From NCBI GenBank assembly GCA_016201645.1, contig JACQCL010000052.1, positions 1-10,507 of the forward strand: a stretch of 10,507 nucleotides of DNA. Reading direction: 5' to 3'. A model generated the notes under the pieces. The model was given only the letters and a program-made list of their open reading frames with translations, was not told where the DNA came from and searched no databases. This document shows positions 1 to 6,600 of this stretch, piece after piece. Each line of letters opens with the position of its first letter. Positions within the stretch are counted from its first letter, which is position 1. The DNA is from Candidatus Rokuibacteriota bacterium (GTDB lineage Bacteria > Methylomirabilota > Methylomirabilia > Rokubacteriales > CSP1-6). The position numbers and the translations under genes were made by a program.

Positions 1-209
1 GCATGGTGTTCAACGCCTCGAGTCGCGTGCTGGCCTCCCCGCGCCTGTTCAAGCTGTCAGCCGCCTTGGGGCGAATCGCCCAGCGGCCGTTTGTCAGGAA
101 CGAGCGACTCCGGACCCTGCCATTGTTTTTCGCCAAGTGGACGGCGACCCGGGACCTTCCTGTCGTGGCGCGGCGCACCTTCACCGAGCGCTGGAAAGAC
201 CTCGGGTAG
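1..209 (+). CDS. lutB: LutB-like iron-sulfur protein, C-terminal end (5' truncated)
   Basis: Only the last 68 or so codons are in the window; the reading frame is open from base 3 and stops with TAG at 207-209, so the gene starts upstream. The visible residues match my recollection of the C-terminal tail of LutB/LldF/YkgF proteins: a Leu/Pro-rich stretch, then a Trp and 'TRDLPVVARRTFTERW' just before the stop. In this family the tail follows two 4Fe-4S ferredoxin motifs and a LUD domain, which would lie outside the window. LutB is the iron-sulfur subunit of the LutABC complex that oxidises L-lactate to pyruvate in the cytoplasm. The identification is strengthened by a lutC-type gene only 2 bases downstream, the usual family order. 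The physiological substrate cannot be judged from this fragment. An internal ATG at base 3 is not proposed as the start. Confidence 0.8.
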   Translation, partial: MVFNASSRVLASPRLFKLSAALGRIAQRPFVRNERLRTLPLFFAKWTATRDLPVVARRTFTERWKDLG

Positions 210-211
210 CG

Positions 212-940
212 ATGGCGACGCGCGCCGACTTTCTCACGCGCATCCGCCAAGAGGTGCAGCGAACGCCCGGCCTCTTTCCGGCTTCCCCCGCGCCGCGGCC
301 CGAGAGACCGGCGGAGGCCGCCGACGCGGTCAGGCGGCAGATGGCCGAGCGCTGGCCCGGGGCGCTTCAGCGGTTCGCGGAGGAGTTCGAGCGGGTCAGC
401 GGGGTCTTCCACCGCGTGACCGGGATCGAGGACGTCCCCCGGGTCATCCGGGCCGTCGCGCGGGCGAAGGATGCGCGGGAGCTCACCGCATGGGATCCAC
501 GCGAACTGGGGATCGACCTCCGGGCGAGCCTGGAAGGCGAGGGGCTGAGCGTCGCTGTGGCGCCGTCCGACGGGCGTGACGAGGCGCGGCGCCGCCACGG
601 GGAGGCGGCGGCTCGCGCCCAGATCGGCGTCACAGGGGCGGACTTCGCGCTGGCTGAGACCGGGACCCTGATTCTCATCTCCGGCGCCGGCCGTCCCCGC
701 TCGACCTCGCTCCTGCCCGACACCCACATCGCGATCTTCGGCAAACAGCAGCTGCTCGAAACGCTGGAGCAGGTGGGCGTGATGCTCGAAGCCCTTCACG
801 CGGACCCCGCGCGGACGATGAGCGGCGCGATGATCAACTTCATCACCGGGCCCAGCCGCACGGCGGACATCGAGCTGACTCTGACTCGCGGCGTCCATGG
901 GCCCAAGGAGGCCCACGCCATCTTCGTGGAGTCGCTGTGA
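212..940 (+). CDS. lutC: LutC/YkgG-family LUD-domain protein
   Basis: A 242-residue protein, the usual length for LutC. The LUD signature is clear: 'TGADFALAETGT' at residues 141-152, the Arg/Ser/Leu-Pro segment at 161-169, 'TGPSRTADIE' at 212-221 and 'GVHGP' at 227-231 near the C-terminus. The N-terminal 60 residues are Arg/Ala/Pro-rich and variable. LutC is the third component of the LutABC cytoplasmic L-lactate oxidation system; its exact chemistry is poorly defined. The frame stays open upstream to 137, but that ATG lies inside the lutB-like gene, so I chose ATG at 212, 2 bases after the preceding stop. The ribosome binding site there is weak, consistent with translational coupling. LUD proteins occur outside lactate operons, so the family call is firm but the lactate substrate is inference. 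Confidence 0.93.
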   Translation: MATRADFLTRIRQEVQRTPGLFPASPAPRPERPAEAADAVRRQMAERWPGALQRFAEEFERVSGVFHRVTGIEDVPRVIRAVARAKDARELTAWDPRELGIDLRASLEGEGLSVAVAPSDGRDEARRRHGEAAARAQIGVTGADFALAETGTLILISGAGRPRSTSLLPDTHIAIFGKQQLLETLEQVGVMLEALHADPARTMSGAMINFITGPSRTADIELTLTRGVHGPKEAHAIFVESL

Positions 941-950
941 GGGACACGCC

Positions 951-1367
951 GTGGCGGAGGAGTCGAAGAGGTATTTCGCGCCTCCTGAAGTCGAGGCGCT
1001 GATCCCGGAACTGACGGAGATCATGAGGCGGTTGATGGACACCCACGGCCGGCTCGGCGAGGTCCACGCCGCGCTTCATCAGGAGCAGCACCGGATCATG
1101 CTGGCGGGCGGCGGGATCCTCGACCAGGCGACCTGGCGCGAGCGCACCCGGCGCCTCGAGGAACTCACCCGCCAGGTCCACGAGGGGATTGCCGCCATCG
1201 TCAAGCTGGGCGGAGTTCCGAAAGACCTGGGGATGGGCCTGGTGGACTTCCCCTCCCTTCTGAACGACCAAGAGGTGAATCTCTGCTGGCGCTTGGGGGA
1301 AACCACGATCAATTTCTGGCACGGCCTCGACGAAGGCTACGCCGGCCGCAAGCCTCTGGAGCCATGA
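951..1367 (+). CDS. DUF2203 family protein
   Basis: A 138-residue protein with a GTG start at 951, preceded by GAGGG at 939-943 with a 7-base gap. The frame extends upstream to 897, but that would overlap lutC by 44 bases, so GTG is preferred. It matches my memory of DUF2203: an N-terminal 'YF-PPEVEALIPEL' element like the family's 'F-x-x-x-EAN-x-LLP-x-L'; a long, charged, probably coiled helical region (about 14-85); then 'GGVPKDLGMGLVDFP' at 87-101, 'LCWRLGE' at 111-117, and a Trp-His (123-124) with a Gly/Arg-rich end. The conserved Trp, His and Asp residues could be functional, but no activity is known to me. It lies between lutC and the MetE-like genes with gaps of 10 and 1 bases, so it is co-transcribed and may belong to the same pathway. 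No signal peptide or membrane segment is visible. Confidence 0.85.
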   Translation: MAEESKRYFAPPEVEALIPELTEIMRRLMDTHGRLGEVHAALHQEQHRIMLAGGGILDQATWRERTRRLEELTRQVHEGIAAIVKLGGVPKDLGMGLVDFPSLLNDQEVNLCWRLGETTINFWHGLDEGYAGRKPLEP

Positions 1368-1368
1368 C

Positions 1369-2355
1369 ATGGAACTGATTCTGACCACCGCGGGGAGCTA
1401 CCCCCGGATCGGGGATGCCGCGGACCTCCAGCGCCACCGCCAGGCGTATGCCCAGCGAGAGCGCGGAGAGATGAGCGAGGAGGCGTTCCAAAAAGTCGAG
1501 GACGAGACGACGGCTCAGGTGATCCGCGAGCAGATCGAGGCGGGGATCGAGCTTGTCACCGACGGTCAGATCCGGTGGTACGACCCCTTCTCCCACTTTG
1601 CGCGCGGCCTCGAGGGGGTCGAGATCAACGGCCTCCTCCGCCTCTTCGACACCAACTTGTACTTCCGCCAGCCGGTGGTGAAGGGGCGAGTCCGGCGCCA
1701 GCGGCCGATTCTGCTCCGCGAATACGAATTTGCCCGCTCCGTGTCGTCGCGCCCGGTCAAGCCCGTGCTGACCGGCCCGTACACGCTGGCGCGGGGCTCG
1801 GTGCTCGGCGGAGGCTACGGCTCCGTCCATGCCCTGGCGGTGGCCTACGCGGGCATCCTTGCGGAGGAGGCCAGGGACCTGGCCCGGGCGGGCGCGACGC
1901 TCATCCAGCTGGACGAGCCGGCCATCCTGCACCACCCGGAGGACTTGAACGTGCTCCAGGAGGCGCTGGCGCTCCTGGCGGCGGCGCGGGGGACGGCGAG
2001 GCTGGCGCTTCACACCTCCTTCGGCGACGTGACCCCGCTCTACCGCGATCTTCACGCCCTCCCGGTGGACGTGCTCGGTCTCGACTTCACCTACAGCCCC
2101 AAACTTCCCGCGTTGATCGCCGACGCGGGCGCCGAAAAAGCGCTGGCCCTCGGCGTGATCGACGCCCGGAACACCAAGCTCGAAACGGCGGAACAGGTGT
2201 TTCCCGTTTTGGACGCGGTCCTGCCGGCGCTCAAGGCCCGCCACGCCTACCTGACGCCCTCTTGCGGCCTTGAGTTCTTGCCGCGCGAGCGGGCCCGCCA
2301 GAAGCTCGAGACCATGAGGCAGCTCAGGGACGCTTACCTCGGAGGACGATCATGA
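1369..2355 (+). CDS. MetE-like protein 1 (resembles N-terminal half of cobalamin-independent methionine synthase)
   Basis: A 328-residue protein of the cobalamin-independent methionine synthase/UroD-like TIM-barrel superfamily. It starts at ATG 1369 behind GGAG (1358-1361), one base after the DUF2203 stop. 'GSYPRIG' at 9-15 and 'WYD' at 70-72 recall the MetE N-terminal domain. 'LTGPYTLARGS' (134-144) and 'IQLDEPAI' (179-186) are the common core; the DEPA Asp contacts homocysteine in MetE. At the zinc-ligand positions I read H215-T-S217, D239 and C299, against His-x-Cys, Glu and Cys in E. coli MetE, so a Cys is replaced by Ser and Glu by Asp. It overlaps the next MetE-like gene by ATGA. It is probably either a non-catalytic or structural partner, like the zinc-free N-terminal half of MetE, or a methyltransferase with altered metal binding. 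It is unlikely to be a full-length MetE (about 750 residues). Confidence 0.82.
   Translation: MELILTTAGSYPRIGDAADLQRHRQAYAQRERGEMSEEAFQKVEDETTAQVIREQIEAGIELVTDGQIRWYDPFSHFARGLEGVEINGLLRLFDTNLYFRQPVVKGRVRRQRPILLREYEFARSVSSRPVKPVLTGPYTLARGSVLGGGYGSVHALAVAYAGILAEEARDLARAGATLIQLDEPAILHHPEDLNVLQEALALLAAARGTARLALHTSFGDVTPLYRDLHALPVDVLGLDFTYSPKLPALIADAGAEKALALGVIDARNTKLETAEQVFPVLDAVLPALKARHAYLTPSCGLEFLPRERARQKLETMRQLRDAYLGGRS
2341..2345 (+). promoter_or_regulatory. Shine-Dalgarno of MetE-like gene 2
   Basis: A perfect GGAGG lies 6 bases before the ATG at 2352, inside the end of MetE-like gene 1. With the ATGA stop/start overlap (2352-2355), it fixes the start of gene 2 and suggests coupled, near-equal synthesis of both proteins. 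Confidence 0.8.
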
Positions 2356-3362
2356 GCCGGCAGAAGCTCAAGCGCCTCGGCCTCGACCTGCCGCTCCTCC
2401 CCACGAGCACCGTCGGGAGCTTCCCCAAGCCCCCGGAGCTCGCCCAAGCCCGGACGAAGTACGCCCGGAAGCAAATCACGAAGCGGGAGCTCGAGGCCCT
2501 GGAGAAGAAGGCCACCGAGTTTTGGGTCCAGACCCAGGAGGAGATCGGGCTCGACGTCCTCGTGGACGGCGAGCAGTACCGGGGCGACATGGTGGCCCAT
2601 TTTGCCGAGATCATGGGCGGCTTCCAGACGGGCGGCTTGGTCCGATCCTACGGCAATCGCTACTACCATAAGCCCGTCATCGTGGGGGAGGTGAGATGGC
2701 CCGGCCCCATGACCGTCTCGTGGTGGCGCTGGACCCAGGCCCTCACCGCCAAGCCGGTGAAAGGAATGCTCACCGGCCCTTACACTGTGATGGACTGGTC
2801 CTTCAACGACCACTACCCGGACCGGAAGTCGGCCTGCCTGGCCCTGGCCCGCGAGATCCGCAAGGAGGTCGAGGCGCTGATCGAGGCCGGGGCCAAGATC
2901 ATCCAGATCGACGAGCCGGCCATTTCAGTCCGGCAGGAGGAGCTGCCCTTTGCGATCGAGGCCATGCACCTGACCGTTGACGGGCTCCCCGCCTACTTCA
3001 TCACGCACGCGTGCTATGGGGCCTTCGAGACCATCTACCCTGACATGCTGGAGCTTCCAGTCGATAATCTCGATCTCGCCATCTCGAACAGCGCGCTCGA
3101 CCTCCTGAAGATCTTCGAAAAAAACCCATTCACCAAGGATCTTTCCCTCGGCGTGCTGGACGTCCACAGCCACAAGATCGAGACGCCGGCCGAGATCAGC
3201 GCGCGCATCATGCGCGGGATCCGCGTCCTGCCGCCGGACCGGATCTGGGTGGATCCAGACTGCGGGCTGAAGACCCGAACAGTCGAGGAGAGCCGCGCCA
3301 AGCTGGAGGCGATGCTCACCGCCGTTCGCCAGATTCGATCCCAGCGGACATCCACGCCCTAA
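2352..3362 (+). CDS. MetE-like protein 2 (catalytic C-terminal-type methionine synthase domain)
   Basis: A 336-residue protein closely resembling the catalytic C-terminal half of MetE, which transfers a methyl group to homocysteine. Recognisable parts are 'TSTVGSFPKPPEL' (18-30, homocysteine loop), 'GLDVLVDGEQYRGDMV' (66-81, with E74 at the homocysteine-contacting Glu), 'RSYGNR' (98-103), 'KPVKGMLTGPYT' (134-145), 'IIQIDEPA' (183-190), 'THACYG' (218-223) and 'DPDCGLKTR' (301-309). Zinc ligands H219, C221 and C304 are present, but the fourth, Glu665 in E. coli MetE, aligns by eye with A243 in 'LDLAISNS'. Folate-independent short MetE relatives (Mes families) of similar length exist, so the methyl donor may be something other than methyl-tetrahydrofolate. 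The DUF1852 (MesX) partner of MesD is not in this window. Start at ATG 2352 is supported by GGAGG and overlap with the upstream gene. Confidence 0.88.
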   Translation: MSRQKLKRLGLDLPLLPTSTVGSFPKPPELAQARTKYARKQITKRELEALEKKATEFWVQTQEEIGLDVLVDGEQYRGDMVAHFAEIMGGFQTGGLVRSYGNRYYHKPVIVGEVRWPGPMTVSWWRWTQALTAKPVKGMLTGPYTVMDWSFNDHYPDRKSACLALAREIRKEVEALIEAGAKIIQIDEPAISVRQEELPFAIEAMHLTVDGLPAYFITHACYGAFETIYPDMLELPVDNLDLAISNSALDLLKIFEKNPFTKDLSLGVLDVHSHKIETPAEISARIMRGIRVLPPDRIWVDPDCGLKTRTVEESRAKLEAMLTAVRQIRSQRTSTP

Positions 3363-3482
3363 GGCCGGCCCGCCCGGGACAAACTGGGGGGTTGGCTTGC
3401 CAAAAATGCACCCTTTGGGGTCGCCAGGGGTTGGAACAGGCGTAAATCTAGGACCGATGTGGGAAGAGATCAGCGCGGACAG

Positions 3483-3501
3483 CCTGGAAGGGTCTTCCGG
3501 G
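3483..3501. repeat. Imperfect 8-bp inverted repeat upstream of the sigma-54 promoter
   Basis: Arms CCTGGAAG (3483-3490) and CTTCCGGG (3494-3501) flank a 3-base spacer, with one mismatch in DNA that becomes a G-U pair in RNA. It sits about 16 bases upstream of the -24 element and is not followed directly by a T-tract, so it is not a canonical terminator. It could be an operator half-site pair or a weak hairpin; its function is unknown. Confidence 0.4.
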
Positions 3502-3515
3502 ATCGTCAGGCATTT

Positions 3516-3531
3516 TGGCACGGTTGCTGCA
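3516..3531 (+). promoter_or_regulatory. Sigma-54 (RpoN) type -24/-12 promoter
   Basis: The sequence TGGCACGGTTGCTGCA fits the sigma-54 consensus TGGCACG-N4-TTGCA with one change (C for the first T of the -12 element). The key GG (3517-3518) and GC (3529-3530) are exactly 10 bases apart. It lies in the only sizeable intergenic gap, points toward the GGDEF-ATPase operon, and predicts transcription starting near 3542, about 70 bases before that gene. Sigma-54 promoters need an activator ATPase, so expression of the downstream pair is probably signal-dependent. No clear activator site was identified. Confidence 0.68.
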
Positions 3532-3614
3532 CAAAGGAGGTACAGGGAGCCGTCAGCTAGGGGTATTTTGAACACAAGGGCGCGCTCCGGGAGGCACAGG
3601 GCGGGACCGGGAAT

Positions 3615-6600
3615 ATGGTGATCTCAGGGATTCGTGAAGCCTCACGGCTGATCTTCGTCGATGAGCTGACCGGGCTCTACAACCGGCGGTTCATGCGGCA
3701 GTATCTGCGGGAGCGGCTCGACCAGCTTGCCCTCAATCGCACCCCGCTCACCGTCATCATGCTCGACGTCGACGGCTTCAAGCAGATCAACGACACCTAC
3801 GGCCATCTGGACGGAGACGTCGTGCTCAAGCGACTCGGGGAGCTCCTCCGCGCCCTGTTGCCCGCCAACGCCTACGCCATCCGGTTTGCCGGGGACGAGT
3901 TCTTCGCCTTCCTCGAGGGGGTCAACGCGAGCGAGGGGGTGAGAGTGGCGGAGGGGATCCGCGAACGGGTGAACACCGAGCCGTTCGTCACCGAGAAGGT
4001 GCCGAACGGCATCCCCGTGAGAATCAGCCTGGGGGTGGCTGCTTATCCGGAGGACGCCCCAACCCCGTCAGAGCTCATCGAGGCCGCGGACCAGGCCCTC
4101 TACCGCTCCAAGCGCGCGGGGAAGAACTGCGTGAGCCGGGCGGGCGGCTGGGCGCTCCCTCTGGAGGTGGAGGTGCTGAAGCGCTTCCCGTGCCCGCGCT
4201 TTGTGGGTCGGGACGACGCGCTCGCGGAGCTCGAACGACCGCTTTCCCCGGACGCCCAACGGAAGAACCGCTTCCTGCTGGTGGAGGCCCACCGGGGGGT
4301 GGGGAAGACTCGGCTCCTCCTCGAGCTGATGCGACGCGCCTCGGAACGGGGCCTCACGTGTCTCTTCGGCCGCTGCCTGGACGCCGAGCGCGCCATTCCC
4401 TACAGCAGCCTGACCTCGATCCTGAGCGATTATCTCGGGCGGGACCCCCAGCTGGTGGAAGCGGCCAGGGCCCGCCTCCCCCGGGCGACGGTTAAGGAGC
4501 TGGGGATCATTCCCCCCTTGGCGACGGCGGGCGAGGCGCCCGAGCCGCTCGCGCCGGAGGACCGGCGGAGCCTCCTCTTCCACGCGATGGGAGACCTCCT
4601 GTCTCTCCTCTCAGACAAGGCCCCGCTCTTGTTCCTGGACGATCTCCACTTCGTGGACGAAGCCAGCCTCGAGGTCCTCTACCGCCTCCTCGACCGGGAC
4701 GAGGGGAAGCTCGTCGTCTACGCGGCGGCCCAGTCGGAGGTGCTCGCCCAGAAGGAGGGCACGCCGCTCCCGCTGGTGCGCCTGTTCACCCTTCTCCAGA
4801 AATCCCCGAACTTCCTGAGGGTGACTCTCGGCTCCCTCCCGCGCGAGCACGTCAGCGAGATGGTGACCGGGATTCTCGAGCGGCATACCCCCTCGTCTGC
4901 CTTCTTCGAGCGGCTGTGCGACGCCAGCGAGGGGATTCCGCTGTTCGTAGAGGAGACCCTCAAGGGGCTCATCACCAAGGGAGCGCTGAAGGCGTCTGAT
5001 GGAGTCTGGAACCTCGACGCGGTCGAGCCCGAGGCGGTGCCGGCTTCGCTGGAGGCCGCGGTGTTGGGGGGGCTGGAGGCACTCGACCGGGAAATCCACA
5101 CGATGATCTCCAAAGCGGCGGTCGTGGGACCGCACGTGGACGTGACGCTCCTGGCAGGCGTGCTGGGGAAGGACCCCGGGGAAACCCTGAAACTCGTGGA
5201 TCGGGGAAAGAAGCACCGGGTGTTCGAGGAGCCGGGGCCGCTGGCGGACGAGGACGAGGTGCGGTTTCTCAGCCAGTGCTTCCAGCAGATCGTCTACTCG
5301 CACATGGACTACGACGACCGGCGGCAAACCCACCGGGTGGTCGGCGAGGTCACCGAGCGTCTGGCCGGGCCCCAGGTAGAGCAGGTATTGGGGCCGCTGG
5401 CGTATCACTTCGAGCGTTCGGACGACGCCGCCAAGGGGGAGTTCTACCGTCGTCGCGTGCAGGAAGTGTCGAGCCAGCTCTTCTCGGCGGCCGAGATCGC
5501 GAGAGAGCTCAGCCTCAAGGTCGGAGCCGGTGAAACCGCACCGCCCCTGGACGAGCAGACGTGGCCCCTGGCGGACCGGTTCGTCCGAGCGCTGACGGTC
5601 GCCGTGAAGAACATGCGGGTCTACCCGGCGGGCAGCCAGCTCGTCGTGCAGGGAGTGGCCGGAGTCACGACGACGCTCCTGGAGCTTCTCAAGCGGGTCG
5701 AGGCCGTCACCTTCGCGGAGGAGAGCCAGACGCTTCAGATCAACGGCGAACCGATCGAGAGCACGGGACTGCTCCCGTTCGCTCACGACCTGCTCCGGAT
5801 CTACGCCGATCACGGCATCCGCCGGTGCACGTTCGAGCGAGGGACGACGGCCGGCGAGGTGACGGGCTTTCTGAAGATTCTCAGCGGTCCGCCGCAAGGC
5901 CTCCAGAGCGAGGTGGCCTACTGGGACAATCGGCTCAAGTCGGAAGGAATCGGCCACGTGCGAGTGTTCCCGGTCATCTTTCTGGCGACGGGGGAGGGGA
6001 GGCGGGTCTGGAGGCAGGAACAGAAGGAAGCGCGGCTAGAAGACGCCACACTCGCGCTCGTCCGCGATGTCCTACGCGCCCTGGCCACGGCGGTGGACAA
6101 CATCCGCCTGTATCCGCCCGAAAGCCAGCTGATCACCCTCTCCCTCGACCAACTGGAGCGTCAGGCCCAATCGCTCTTCACCCGCATTCCGAGCCTGACG
6201 GTCGCGCTGACGGAGGGCACGATTGTCGTCAATGCCACCCGGCCGAACCCCCGGCTCTTCGGGATCACGATCGAGATCCTGGAGCGGCTCATGGAAGATT
6301 GTGGCCTCACAAGCCTGACCATCCGGCGAGGCGCGACCCGAGAGCAGCTCCGGGTCTTTCTCACTCATCTGGCCCAGCCTCCCGAGCAGGCCCGGCGTGC
6401 CCCCGCCTTCTGGCGGGATCTCCTGGAAGGCGGTGGAATCTCGACGATCGAGGTCGGAACGCGGCTCTACGCGGCCGCCGCGCGGCTGGAGGAAGCGGCG
6501 GTGGCGGAGCTTTCGGAAGCGGAGCTGACGTTCCAGCGGGTCGCCCAGTGGCTCAAGGAACCCCTGGCGACCTTTCTCGATCGGGAGATCCAGGAACAGA

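Noticed and set aside
1309..2244. A 311-codon antisense open frame opposite MetE-like gene 1
   Set aside because: The + strand encodes recognisable MetE motifs; the antisense product is Arg-rich and featureless.
3390..3405. Short TTGG-CTTG-CCAA hairpin followed by A residues, considered as a terminator for the first operon
   Set aside because: The stem is only 4-5 bp with no T-tract on the + strand, so it is too weak to call.
3533..3540. AAAGGAGG, a perfect Shine-Dalgarno-like sequence in the intergenic gap
   Set aside because: No ATG, GTG or TTG follows at a usable distance, and it overlaps the predicted transcription start of the sigma-54 promoter.
3397..3621. A 74-codon open frame in the intergenic gap
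   Set aside because: It overlaps the sigma-54 site and the next start, lacks a convincing ribosome binding site and has no recognisable protein features.
4611..5957. A 448-codon antisense open frame opposite the first GGDEF-ATPase gene
   Set aside because: It is a shadow of a GC-rich gene: Arg/Leu/His-rich with no domain features, while the + strand frame carries clear conserved motifs.
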